Part shown: in pieces, positions 28,006-37,848 of the stretch
Numbering within the stretch: the stretch's first letter is position 1
How the letters are laid out: the number at the start of each line of letters is the position of its first letter
DNA from: a bacterium
Lineage (GTDB): Bacteria; Zhuqueibacterota; Zhuqueibacteria; Zhuqueibacterales; Geothermadaptataceae
Length of the DNA stretch: 64,000 bases
Assembly (NCBI GenBank): GCA_024275575.1
Contig: JAJRYV010000081.1
Coordinates: 1 to 64,000 of the forward strand
Direction: 5' to 3'
Notes under the pieces: generated by a model
Told to the model about the DNA's origin: nothing
The model's database searches: none
What the model saw: only the letters and a program-made list of their open reading frames with translations
Translations under genes and position numbers: made by a program

Positions 28006-31000
28006 TTATTTCAGCAGCATTAATTTACGGGTTTTTACCTCTGCTCCAACCTGTAACTGATACAGATAAACGCCGGAACTGACGACATTTTTCAGGTTAT
28101 CGCGGCCGTCCCAGATCACCTCATGTTGTCCGCTGTCGAACTTTTGTTGCAGTAAATCGCGAACTTTGATGCCGGTGATCGAATAAATTTGCAATTTGCC
28201 CGCCTGGCCGTCAAGTTTTTCCGGGATGGCGAATTTGATACGCGTCTCGATATTGAATGGATTGGGGTAATTGCTGTAAAGAGTGATTTTCTCGGGAAGC
28301 GCCGGCTGTCCCTGATCCGATCTGACATCTTCAACGACTGCGGGATAATCATTGATAACAGCGATGATTTCATTGGTGAGAAATGGCCGGGTGAAATCTT
28401 GCTCAGAGCCCTGCAAACGGAATTCACCGATTTTTTCACCTTGCCCAAAGCCCTCAATGCCGGCAAACGCGATGTGAGTTTGTCCCTGCTGCAACGGCGA
28501 GCAAACAGCCACCGCACCACCTTGCGGGATGAAAATCGGGTTCGATTTGGGTATAAAATTCCAGCGAATGGAGAGTTGTCCGCTATTTGCCGTGTTTTTT
28601 GTATTACCGGTAAAAAGTTCGAGAATGCGCACATTCTCACTTTCCCTACGCAGTTTCCATTCGAGTTTTACCGGAGCAATAATTTTCGGGGCGCTATTGC
28701 CGGCCCAACTGCCGTTGATGTCACCCAGGATGTGAGCGGTGAAATCGAAAGTGCTGTTAACTGTCGGGTTCACTTGCCCGTTTTCCGGTGCAAAATGCCA
28801 TTCACCACATCCGGCCAGCCCGGTCTGCACAAAAGCGAGATAGCGCAGAATAGCGACGACATCCGCACCGGTGACGTTGCCGTTTTTATCAACATCTGCC
28901 GCAATTTTCTCACCGGCGTTCAAATTGGTGATAAAAGCAATGGCGCGCATGGCGATGAGTGCATCCGAACCCGTGATCGCCGAACCAATGTTCCCCGATT
29001 TGCTCGCAGCGATATCATAAGTTGTCGCTGCGAGATTGGTCAAATTATATAGACCAAGTGAATCGGAGATGACACTTTTGACAAACTGATTATTTTCTTT
29101 CAGCTCAATCGTTGCATTGGCGACCGGTTTCGCGCCGGCAAAATAGGCCACGCTGCCGGTGATGGAACTGGATTGCGAAATCACAATATTGCTGCGGTTG
29201 GTGTGCAATGTATTGCCGCACATGTCAAACGGATCACTCGTTGTCAGAAAAGAGTGTGTACAATCTTTATCCAGTTCCAGGGGTGAATAAGTATTGACCG
29301 GTCCTGTTGCTTTAAAAATCAGATTTAAAATATGGATAGAATTGCCACTGATGGAATTGGCTCCACCCCCCGAAAGCTGCACGACGACATTTTTGTTGGT
29401 ACCCGGGGTCTGTGGTTGGAAAACCGGATTTGCGTTGATCTGTCCGATGGAAAATGCAGGGACATCCACACCGGTTTGTGCGTCGACAAATTCAACCAGG
29501 TTGCCATCAAAATCAAAAGTAAGCTGCAGCAAGCTGATATCCTGCGCCGTCGACAGATGCACCGGAATGACGACGTTGTGCCCCTGACTGGCATCAACGC
29601 TGGGTGGCGTATGAATGGTGGCCTCCGGCTGCAATGCCGTCAGGCAGACGTTGTCAAAACGTGAGGTGCTTTTGAAAACATTAAAACCGATATAACCGCT
29701 CTGCCAGGTATTATCCGAGAATTCGAATACCGGGTTTCCGTCTGCCCGGACTTTGATAATTGCACCGTCGTATTCGACACGAATATGGTGGTAATAATTA
29801 TCATCAACATAGTCCTGGCTCACTTTTTTTAGAAGTGTACCGTTGCCGTTTATAAGTTTATACAGCTCGACTGAGCCAACACCGAATTTGAGATAATAGC
29901 CGTTATCGTTGCCATCGGCGAGGGTTTGTACACTGAAGAGCAGAGTATAGTTTTTGTATGTATTTGCCGTTGAACGGGCATCGAATTCGATGGCAAAATC
30001 ACCCCATTTTTTATTGGTGAGCAAACTCCATTCGTCACCGCTGGCAGCAGTGTGCAGGTTATAAACATTGGAGCCGTCGGCATATTTGACTTCCCAATAG
30101 CCCGGATTGGACGGTTGCCAGCCATCGGCATTGCCGTCTTCGAAATCATCGGCGAAATCGCCGTTGCACGGCGGCAACTGTTCACGAATGAAATAAGTCG
30201 CAGTCGTCGAAATTAACCCGATGTTATCGTCGGCCTGAATATAATATTCGATGCCGGCTGCGGTCATGGCATTCGCCGGAATGGTCGTCTGATAAGTGCT
30301 ACCATTTACCGTCATCTGCATCATTGTGAAAGCAGCCGCACCTTTGATGCGGTAATACAATTCTGCTTTGGAGACGTAATCCGTATTATCAAACACACTC
30401 GCTGAAATCGTAACAGCGCTGCCGGTTGTGGCGCTGTAAACCGGGGTATGGGTAATTTGCGGCGGGCTATTGCCACTGGCCGCACAGGTCTCGACGCTGA
30501 AATCATCGAACCACGCTTGGTCATTGTAAGAACCGATACCGACCTGCCCGACGCCAAATGTCTGGTTATCTGCCGTCATAATTATCTGGTTGTCGTAATA
30601 GACGCTAATTGTGCTGCCTGTTCGTGTAATCTGAACATCATGATAAGCGCCATCCCCCATGGTGGCAGGATCATACATTGCTAATTCCGTGCGGATGCCG
30701 TTTTCGATAATGTGCAATCCGGTAAATTCCTCTTTGCTGTTGTAGCCCACGTAATAATAATTATTTTCATCCTGAAAACCGAAGATGAGCGCCAGATCAG
30801 CAAAATAATTGGTCGGCCCGGCGGTTTCGGTTTTAGCAGCACATTTTAGAGTAAAATCATCATAATATTTCCCATTAACCACTGCATATTCCCCTAACCG
30901 TTGACCATCTGGCGAGAGATACTGAGTGGTATTAATGTAGAATTTCATATTGCCGTTGTCATTTAGAAATGACCAGCGATTCGCATTATAAAGTGTCCAT

Positions 31001-33843
31001 TCGCTTGCATTACCATCTTCGAAAGTATCCGTAAATTCGGTTGGACAAGGACCGACAGGTGTAACATTAATCGCATAAACAGCTGTTTGCAGCGAGAGCC
31101 CGAGGTGATCTTTTGCGGTGATAAAATATTCCACACCGCTGGTTGTCACAGTATTTGCAGGAATCGATGCTACGTATTTGCTACCGGAAAGCGGCATGTT
31201 GACCAGGGAGTACTGGGAAGTCCCCTTTTTGCGATAGTAGAGTCGAACATAGTCCACATAATCGGTGTGATCTGTAACTGACGCAGCAATATTTATTATG
31301 CTCCCAGGTGCAGCTGTGGTGATCGGCGTATGATGGATGACCGGCGGCAAATTGTTTGTTGGTGTGCAGCTTGTGGTAATCTGAAAATCATCAAAATAGG
31401 CCTGATCGTTATAGGAGCCGAATCCCATTTTCCCCGGGGGAATGCTGAGATTACTCTTGCTGCCGACGAGAAAACCATCGTAATAAACATCAAGAGTTGA
31501 ACCGCTTTTTTCCAGATGAATGAGATGAAATTCATTATCGTAAATATCTGCATCGATGTTGAATAAGGTCGAACGGACATTGTTTTCAATGCGAAAAACC
31601 TGGCTCCATGCTTTATCGGCATTGATCATGACATAATAATAGTTCTGCGCATCGACATAGCCGAAGACGACGGCAAAATCTGCAAACGCATTGCTCTCTA
31701 ATGGTTCCGGGGATTTGGTATAAACCGAGAGTTTAAAATCATCATAATTTTGCGAATTTAAAATTGACAGCTCGCCAAGTGCTTCGCTGCCTACAGGCCC
31801 AAAGCTGGTCGTGTTTATACCGTAGTAATAATAAGCTCCTTCCTGCACAATTTCCCAGCGCCCCGGGTTCATCGGCAGCCAGCCGTTAGCATTACCGTCT
31901 TCAAAATTATCAGCAATATCCGGTGGGCAATTGCTGCTGCCACCGCCGCTTGTTTGCAGCAAATAAACTCCGTTTATCGAAGCTGTCCCCAGATCATCTG
32001 TCGCGCGGATGTAATACTCCACTCCGTTTGTCGTGATAACATTGCCGGGAATGGAAGCTGAATAATTACCACCGGTATAGTTCATGGGTTTCGAGGAATA
32101 AAGCAAGGTGCCGTACTTGCGGTAATACAGGCGGACTTCAGCGACATAATTGGTGTAATCGGTGACTACAGCCTCGATCGTTGCCGGGTTACCTACCGTA
32201 CCGGAGAGCACCAGATTATGTGAAATCGCCGGTGGCTGGTTGGGTAAAACGGCAATCTGCAAGGGATACAGGCTGGCATCCAGTTGCGGGAAAGTGGCGG
32301 TTGTTTGCCCGTCGGTCGCTTTAATGTAATAGTCGATCCCAGGATTCAAAACCGCACCAGCCGGTATCGTTGCCCGAAAAATATTATTACCGATATTGAC
32401 CATGATAATCGAATAATAAATCGAGGTGCCGGTGGTTCTGTAATAACAAGTCACATTTTGCACAAAAGGCTGGCTGGCATCAGTGACTTTAACCTCGATC
32501 ACGATGGGGGTATTTTGTATCTGTCCGGCATTGCTTAAATTGAGCGTCCCATTGGTGATCGTAATAACCGGCCAACCGAACCCATAGTAGCCGAAGACAT
32601 TTTTATTCTGCCCCAAAGCCGAAGTGTTAATGCGCACTTCACGCAACCCTCCGGTTGTTATCGCATTGGTGGTGCGGTATTGCACGATGTATGAGCTGGT
32701 TACATCCTGCAGAATGGCGTCGAGAATTTCATCATACGGCCCAACAACGGATTTCAAAATGCCGCCGGTCGCTCCGCGAATACTGTTGGGGCCGCAATAA
32801 TCCGTCTGTGAAGTACCGTATCCACAATCGACCGCGGTATGGACAGTAATGCCGTTGCTTTGACAAACAGAAATACTCGGGGCCAGGTTGTCACCGTTGC
32901 TGTCTTCGTCGGTAATCAGGAGAAAATGGCGCTGGCTTGCGGGGCGGAAACTGAATTTCGTTGCCGCATCGTAAACCGCCTGCAACCCATGTTCATAGCC
33001 GCCGCTTACGGCAAAGGAATTGAGCATCTGTTTGAAATATTCAACATCAGCAGTAAAATTACCGTTGTTCATCAACTGCACTTCGCCGCTAAGGCCATGC
33101 CCGAAACGCACGAGTCCGAGACGAAAATCAATGTTTTTGATCACCAACTGATCAACAAAATTATTGATATTATTGATGACGGCCTGCTGCTCTTCCCACA
33201 TACTGCCGCTGTCATCGATGAGAAATATCATGTCGAGAATGCGCGTTCCACCGCCTGTTCCCGCAGGCGTTACATCGAAATAATCGAGCTGGCGCGCACC
33301 GTCTTCATAGGCTTTAAAATTCGCCACGGTCAAATTATCGATACCGGCCACGCCGTCTGAAACGTCGATCGTCGAATAGATGAAAGGAAAGTTTTGCGCG
33401 TTCAGCGAGCGCATGGAGACCTGCAAATTCGTTGTTATGTTCGCAGGCGTTGTTTTTGCCAGAACCTTATCGCCATATTTTTTCAACGAGACCTTGCCGA
33501 GAAAATCTTCTGTTCCCGAAGCGAGAATCTGTGTATTTGTATCGATCTGATGAACCGCAATCGTATAATCTGCTTGCTTGTCAAAATTAGTAAATTCGAC
33601 GGACTGTTGCGCGGAAACTGTACGAACTGTCTCCACCTGTGTCTGTTCATTTTTTAATACGATCTGGAACTGACCATTGGTATTGACCGCATACCACTTT
33701 ACCTGCAGTACCCCGGTATCCGTCAGCTTGGCCGTGACATCAAAATCCTGAGCGAATACTTGAAAATTGCTGAAAAAATAAATTGAACTGATAAAACAGA
33801 AAAGCCTGCACCACCGAGAAAAAATACGTCGTTTACTGATCAT
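28006..33843 (-). CDS. Giant secreted protein: VWA, three concanavalin-like modules, cohesin, dockerin, sorting domain
   Basis: The ATG at 33843 follows a GGAGGG site; the frame to 33879 has none. The order in this 1945-residue protein is: signal peptide, N-terminal beta domain, VWA domain (about residues 200-395) with the intact MIDAS motif DDSGSM, Ig-like repeats, three modules each opening 'FEDGNAxxW' (about 645, 930 and 1225) with Ig-like linkers (VRLYYRKKGTSQYS type), a cohesin (about 1410-1560), a dockerin (about 1650, DVDKNGNVTGADVVAILRY) and the sorting domain ending KTRKLMLLK. It looks like an adhesive or scaffold surface protein. The near-identical linkers and modules show internal duplication. 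A 162-bp spacer separates it from its dockerin neighbour, which lies downstream on the same strand. Confidence 0.8.
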   Translation of the reverse strand: MISKRRIFSRWCRLFCFISSIYFFSNFQVFAQDFDVTAKLTDTGVLQVKWYAVNTNGQFQIVLKNEQTQVETVRTVSAQQSVEFTNFDKQADYTIAVHQIDTNTQILASGTEDFLGKVSLKKYGDKVLAKTTPANITTNLQVSMRSLNAQNFPFIYSTIDVSDGVAGIDNLTVANFKAYEDGARQLDYFDVTPAGTGGGTRILDMIFLIDDSGSMWEEQQAVINNINNFVDQLVIKNIDFRLGLVRFGHGLSGEVQLMNNGNFTADVEYFKQMLNSFAVSGGYEHGLQAVYDAATKFSFRPASQRHFLLITDEDSNGDNLAPSISVCQSNGITVHTAVDCGYGTSQTDYCGPNSIRGATGGILKSVVGPYDEILDAILQDVTSSYIVQYRTTNAITTGGLREVRINTSALGQNKNVFGYYGFGWPVITITNGTLNLSNAGQIQNTPIVIEVKVTDASQPFVQNVTCYYRTTGTSIYYSIIMVNIGNNIFRATIPAGAVLNPGIDYYIKATDGQTTATFPQLDASLYPLQIAVLPNQPPAISHNLVLSGTVGNPATIEAVVTDYTNYVAEVRLYYRKYGTLLYSSKPMNYTGGNYSASIPGNVITTNGVEYYIRATDDLGTASINGVYLLQTSGGGSSNCPPDIADNFEDGNANGWLPMNPGRWEIVQEGAYYYYGINTTSFGPVGSEALGELSILNSQNYDDFKLSVYTKSPEPLESNAFADFAVVFGYVDAQNYYYVMINADKAWSQVFRIENNVRSTLFNIDADIYDNEFHLIHLEKSGSTLDVYYDGFLVGSKSNLSIPPGKMGFGSYNDQAYFDDFQITTSCTPTNNLPPVIHHTPITTAAPGSIINIAASVTDHTDYVDYVRLYYRKKGTSQYSLVNMPLSGSKYVASIPANTVTTSGVEYFITAKDHLGLSLQTAVYAINVTPVGPCPTEFTDTFEDGNASEWTLYNANRWSFLNDNGNMKFYINTTQYLSPDGQRLGEYAVVNGKYYDDFTLKCAAKTETAGPTNYFADLALIFGFQDENNYYYVGYNSKEEFTGLHIIENGIRTELAMYDPATMGDGAYHDVQITRTGSTISVYYDNQIIMTADNQTFGVGQVGIGSYNDQAWFDDFSVETCAASGNSPPQITHTPVYSATTGSAVTISASVFDNTDYVSKAELYYRIKGAAAFTMMQMTVNGSTYQTTIPANAMTAAGIEYYIQADDNIGLISTTATYFIREQLPPCNGDFADDFEDGNADGWQPSNPGYWEVKYADGSNVYNLHTAASGDEWSLLTNKKWGDFAIEFDARSTANTYKNYTLLFSVQTLADGNDNGYYLKFGVGSVELYKLINGNGTLLKKVSQDYVDDNYYHHIRVEYDGAIIKVRADGNPVFEFSDNTWQSGYIGFNVFKSTSRFDNVCLTALQPEATIHTPPSVDASQGHNVVIPVHLSTAQDISLLQLTFDFDGNLVEFVDAQTGVDVPAFSIGQINANPVFQPQTPGTNKNVVVQLSGGGANSISGNSIHILNLIFKATGPVNTYSPLELDKDCTHSFLTTSDPFDMCGNTLHTNRSNIVISQSSSITGSVAYFAGAKPVANATIELKENNQFVKSVISDSLGLYNLTNLAATTYDIAASKSGNIGSAITGSDALIAMRAIAFITNLNAGEKIAADVDKNGNVTGADVVAILRYLAFVQTGLAGCGEWHFAPENGQVNPTVNSTFDFTAHILGDINGSWAGNSAPKIIAPVKLEWKLRRESENVRILELFTGNTKNTANSGQLSIRWNFIPKSNPIFIPQGGAVAVCSPLQQGQTHIAFAGIEGFGQGEKIGEFRLQGSEQDFTRPFLTNEIIAVINDYPAVVEDVRSDQGQPALPEKITLYSNYPNPFNIETRIKFAIPEKLDGQAGKLQIYSITGIKVRDLLQQKFDSGQHEVIWDGRDNLKNVVSSGVYLYQLQVGAEVKTRKLMLLK

Positions 33844-34332
33844 TGAACGAACCCTCCAGCCTGAATTTTGGGATTTCAACTATGTGATTTTTTCGTTACA
33901 CAGCTGCGCTACGAATAAACCGCAGGCAAGATCACTAACCCGAAGTTCATCGTTTACAGAGCTATTGAAAACCAAACCAATGACATGTCGCCTGACAATA
34001 AATTCCATAACATCGTGGTTTCCAGAAGATGAACTGTTGAAAGCCGATGATATGGTCTGAGTGAGTATTTAATTAAAAAAAAAGAATGCAGCTTCCCTGC
34101 GAAAAAAAAAGAATGAATCACCCTGATGCATCTATATTAAAGACTTTTTTAATAAATGCAACCGTTTTATCTTTCAGGAACAACAGACCGCAGTTAAACA
34201 ATAAATCCCATCGATTGTTTTTGTCCGGAAATAATCATCCCCATAGCAATTCTCTTCAATTACTTTGTTTTGCAGGTACCTCATTCTGAATATAATCCAT
34301 CATTCCCCTGTATTATTTGTTGATTTTTTTCG
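33844..34332. other. Intergenic region without recognisable gene
   Basis: These 489 bases separate the giant surface protein (minus) from the heparinase-like gene (plus) and should hold both promoters. A-rich tracts near 34074-34082 and 34104-34114 are present. A small frame at 34086-34289 has no ribosome binding site and no recognisable content, so it is not called. Confidence 0.5.
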
Positions 34333-36684
34333 ATGTCCGTCGTATTAAAAGCTAAAAAGCTGGTGCGCATGTCCCCGGATGAGTGGCGACACCGCATCAG
34401 AGAATACCGTGAAGCCTATCAGGAACGGAGAAATTTCGAGGCTGAAATCGCTAAAATTTGCGCTTCTGAATTCGATTTCTTCACCCCTGAATTCGCCGCA
34501 ATTCACAGCCAATTATTAAAAAATGACCTGACGGGTCTTCTTGCTTCGCCGGAGGCCATGCGGCAGTTTCCCATTCCCCTGAACCACCGCAAAGGCACAC
34601 TTTTCCAACTGCTCTATCCGCATGAATTCATTCGCAGTATCGACCGTGCGGATCAGTTTCTCACAGGTCGCTTCAAATATATGGGCATCGAATGCCATTT
34701 CCCGGAAAATATCCCCTGGCAAGCAGACCCTGTTTCGCAGCAGCAATATCCCGCGGGTTTTTACCGAGATCTGCAAATTTTTAAAAATCGGCCGGGACAG
34801 GATATCAAACATATCTGGGAAATAAATCGCTTACAGTTTCTCATCGAAATTGCCAAAGCGGCCTACCTCACCGGCGAGGAAAAATACCGCGCAAAACTGG
34901 AATTCCATCTGCGCGACTGGTTCGAAAAAAACCCCTATAAAACCGGCGTCAATTGGACCAGTGCGCTGGAAGTCGGTGTGCGGGCATTTTCCCTTATCTG
35001 GATTTTTAATTTCTATGTCGCAGCCGCAAACCCGTCTGCGGAAATCGTCCTTATTCTGCTTAAATTGCTCTATCTCAGCGGGCGTTTCATCAAAGACAAT
35101 CTCTCGCTCTATTTCAGCCCATACAACCATCTGATCGGTGAAGTTGCTGCGCTTTTTATGATCGGTTATCAATTTCCCCTTTTTAAAAATGCCGCTGACT
35201 GGCAGAGCGAAGCCTGGCAAGTTCTCGATGAGCAGATCGAAAAACAGTTCAGCGCCGACGGCGGCACGGTGGAACAGGCGACATTTTATCATCATTTCAC
35301 CCTGGGATTTTACCTGCAATGCGCTAACACCAAACGAATCAACGGCGAACCGGTTGCACAACGCGTCATGAACCAATGCGAACGTTCTATCGAATTTGCC
35401 ATGCAGATGATGCGCCCCGATAGAACCCTGCCGTGGATCGGTGATATCGACAGCGCACGATCCCTTTATTTCAGCGAACCGGCCAACTGGAATTTTACCA
35501 GCTTTCAGGGTATTGGTGCGGTATGGTTCGAACGCGGTGACATGAAAGCCGTCGCCGGAAAACTCGGGGAGGAGGCTTTCTGGCTGTTGCCGCAAAGCGA
35601 ATTTGACAAATTCAACAGCGTGGAAACTCAACCACCGCAAAACCTTTTTTACAGCCTCGGTAGTTCGGGTTACACCATCATGCGCGATGGCTGGCAGGCC
35701 GATAGCCATTTTAGCTACATTGATTGCGGTCAAATCGCCGATGGACTTTTCAAAAGCGGTACGCCCTCCGCAGCGCACGGCCATGCCGATTTGCTGCATT
35801 TTGAGATTTGTGCTTTTGGTGAGAACTTGCTCATCGATCCCGGATTTTGCAACTATCGCGGCGATCTCGAGTGGCACCGCTATTTCCGCAGCAGCGCGGC
35901 GCATAATACGCTGACGATCGATGGCCTTTCCCAACTGGACCATGTGGGCATTCTAAACTGGAGTAACGCACCGGAGTTTTTTCCCCTGCAGCGGTTCGCT
36001 GGTGAATTCTGCGTGGCATTTGCCGGGGAACACCACGGCTTTAAAAGACTGCCCGCAAAAGCCGTGCACCGCCGCTATTTTTTGTTTGTTGAACAAAAGT
36101 TCTGGCTGACTTTTGATTGTATGCACAGCGTGCTGCCACCACAAAACCGGCAACAACACTGTATCGAAGCCCATTTTCACACAGTCGATTATGCGGAAAT
36201 TCAGCTCAGCGGTAAATCGCCAGCATCTTTTCTCATTCAGGGAGAGAGCGCCACATTACAGGCGAATTTTGCCACACGCGAAACGCTTTCCGTTGAATGT
36301 TCGACGGACCGCGGCGGCGATAGCCCGGAAAAAGGCTGGATTTCACCGACTTATCGTGAAAAAAAACCGGCGTCTATCGTCCGTGTTGCAGCCGACTGCA
36401 CGCTACCGTTTGAAATGATCGGTGTGTATTTGCCGGAAAAAATCGCAGCCGAAAAGCAATTTTCCTGCAAGATGATAAAAAATGGATTTTCCGTGCAGTC
36501 ATCAGATTGTCAATACATGATTGAATTAATTTCTCTGAATGAGCAGAATGGCAGCATCGCTGTGAAACAGGGTGTGCGCATCAGTAAAATCTCTGCTAAC
36601 TTGCAGCAAGCCATTTTCCTGCAAAGTTTGGCCGGGCCGGAAAACAACAGCGGTTATGTCACCGCACCGATCATTAAAATTTAA
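34333..36684 (+). CDS. Heparinase II/III family polysaccharide lyase-like protein
   Basis: The 783-residue protein has an (alpha/alpha) toroid N-terminal part (about residues 100-400; LEFHLRDWFEKNPYKTGVNWTSALEVGVRAFS) and a beta-sandwich C-terminal part with HGHADLLHFEICAFGENLLIDPG (about residues 480-505) and FRSSAAHNTLTIDG. These are hallmarks of the heparinase II/III superfamily, which cleaves uronate-containing polymers such as heparan or alginate. No signal peptide is seen, so the protein may be cytoplasmic or peripheral. Similar proteins occur in exopolysaccharide clusters, as here, and the neighbouring dehydrogenase makes a uronic acid donor, so a role in a uronate polymer is likely. 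Confidence 0.82.
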   Translation: MSVVLKAKKLVRMSPDEWRHRIREYREAYQERRNFEAEIAKICASEFDFFTPEFAAIHSQLLKNDLTGLLASPEAMRQFPIPLNHRKGTLFQLLYPHEFIRSIDRADQFLTGRFKYMGIECHFPENIPWQADPVSQQQYPAGFYRDLQIFKNRPGQDIKHIWEINRLQFLIEIAKAAYLTGEEKYRAKLEFHLRDWFEKNPYKTGVNWTSALEVGVRAFSLIWIFNFYVAAANPSAEIVLILLKLLYLSGRFIKDNLSLYFSPYNHLIGEVAALFMIGYQFPLFKNAADWQSEAWQVLDEQIEKQFSADGGTVEQATFYHHFTLGFYLQCANTKRINGEPVAQRVMNQCERSIEFAMQMMRPDRTLPWIGDIDSARSLYFSEPANWNFTSFQGIGAVWFERGDMKAVAGKLGEEAFWLLPQSEFDKFNSVETQPPQNLFYSLGSSGYTIMRDGWQADSHFSYIDCGQIADGLFKSGTPSAAHGHADLLHFEICAFGENLLIDPGFCNYRGDLEWHRYFRSSAAHNTLTIDGLSQLDHVGILNWSNAPEFFPLQRFAGEFCVAFAGEHHGFKRLPAKAVHRRYFLFVEQKFWLTFDCMHSVLPPQNRQQHCIEAHFHTVDYAEIQLSGKSPASFLIQGESATLQANFATRETLSVECSTDRGGDSPEKGWISPTYREKKPASIVRVAADCTLPFEMIGVYLPEKIAAEKQFSCKMIKNGFSVQSSDCQYMIELISLNEQNGSIAVKQGVRISKISANLQQAIFLQSLAGPENNSGYVTAPIIKI

Positions 36685-36700
36685 CAGGACATAGCAATAA

Positions 36701-37831
36701 TTGGTAAGCAAACATTTGAAAATTCTGGAAATATCAAGTTACCCTCCACCGCGGGCAGGCTGGGGTATGCGGGTTTATTTTCTCAAAAAAGAGCTGGAAA
36801 AACGCGGCGATATCTGTGTTGTGCTCAACACCGGCAAAGGCCGTTTTCTCACCGGCCGGGATTTTGTCCCGGTTTTCAGCGGGCTGGATTATGTAAAAAA
36901 AATCTTTCTTTACCGTTTGCAAGGTTTTACCGTACACATGCATCTGAACGGCGATTCGCCCAAAGGATTCGTGCTCACTTCCCTCGCTCTGTTGATCAGC
37001 CTGCTCACATTGAATCGCCCGGTGATCACTTTTCACGCCGGACCATTGCAGCAATATTTTCCACAGTCACGGGCGCCGCGGCTCAATTTACTCTACAAAT
37101 TTATTTTTACCGTACCGCGCCATATTATTTGCAACAACGTGCTGGTGAAAAAAGCCATCATGGGTTACGGCATCGATGGGAAAAAAATCGTGCCGATTCA
37201 GGCATTCAGCAGGCAGTATTTACAGTTTGAAAAAGTCCGGCTGTCACCGGCGATGGAGGATTTTTTTCAGCGTTTTTCCAACATAGCGTGCAGTTATGTC
37301 TTTTTCCGCCCCGAATTTTTTATCGATGACATGCTCGATGCAACTGCAGAGATCGTGGCTCGCAATGATAAATTTGGGTTAATTATCATGGGCTCGGACA
37401 TGGGTTCGGAGAGGCAAAAAGTACGTGTCAGCGAACTTGGCATCAGCGATCACGTGCTCTTTGCCGGCGATCAGGATCACGATGCCTTTCTGAGCATCAT
37501 GAGCCGTTCGAAGCTGTACTGGCGCACGCCGGTGAAGGATGGCGTCGCTTCCTCGGTTCTCGAAGCGCTTTCCCTGGGAACACCAGTGGTTGCGAGTGAA
37601 AACAATACCCGCCCGGAAAGTGTGATAACATACGAAAATTCAGATATTAACGATATGGTTATAAAAGTGCTGGGCGTGATCGAAAATTATGACCATGCAC
37701 AGGCAAAAATTATTAAACCGCTGGTGCCGAATACCATTGATGAGGAAATTGACGTCCTCGCCAACCGCCGTGCGGCAGGCGCCGGCACAAATTTAAACAT
37801 CAAAACAAAAGAAAGCCTGTCGCAGGCTTAA
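36701..37831 (+). CDS. GT4-like glycosyltransferase
   Basis: Begins at a TTG at 36701, 16 bases after the heparinase-like stop. The N-terminal Rossmann part shows LEISSYPPPRAGWGMRVYFLKKELEKRG, and the second half carries the GT-B donor-site features 'VFAGDQDHDAFLSIMSRSKLYWRTPVKDG' and 'SSVLEALSLGTPVVAS', i.e. an E-x7-E-like region. The 376-residue length fits GT4. No transmembrane helix is present. It probably adds a sugar to a lipid-linked intermediate in polysaccharide synthesis. Confidence 0.8.
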   Translation: MVSKHLKILEISSYPPPRAGWGMRVYFLKKELEKRGDICVVLNTGKGRFLTGRDFVPVFSGLDYVKKIFLYRLQGFTVHMHLNGDSPKGFVLTSLALLISLLTLNRPVITFHAGPLQQYFPQSRAPRLNLLYKFIFTVPRHIICNNVLVKKAIMGYGIDGKKIVPIQAFSRQYLQFEKVRLSPAMEDFFQRFSNIACSYVFFRPEFFIDDMLDATAEIVARNDKFGLIIMGSDMGSERQKVRVSELGISDHVLFAGDQDHDAFLSIMSRSKLYWRTPVKDGVASSVLEALSLGTPVVASENNTRPESVITYENSDINDMVIKVLGVIENYDHAQAKIIKPLVPNTIDEEIDVLANRRAAGAGTNLNIKTKESLSQA

Positions 37832-37848
37832 ATTCAGGAAGGAACAAA

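Noticed and set aside
28189-29052. A 287-codon plus-strand frame inside the giant surface protein gene
   Set aside because: Antisense to a clearly coded cohesin/dockerin region; no start signal and no domain.
34086-34289. Small frame in the intergenic region before the heparinase-like gene
   Set aside because: No ribosome binding site and low-complexity content; not distinguishable from chance.
34831-35943. A 370-codon minus-strand frame inside the heparinase-like gene
   Set aside because: Long but purely an antisense shadow: the plus frame carries the family motifs and this one carries none.
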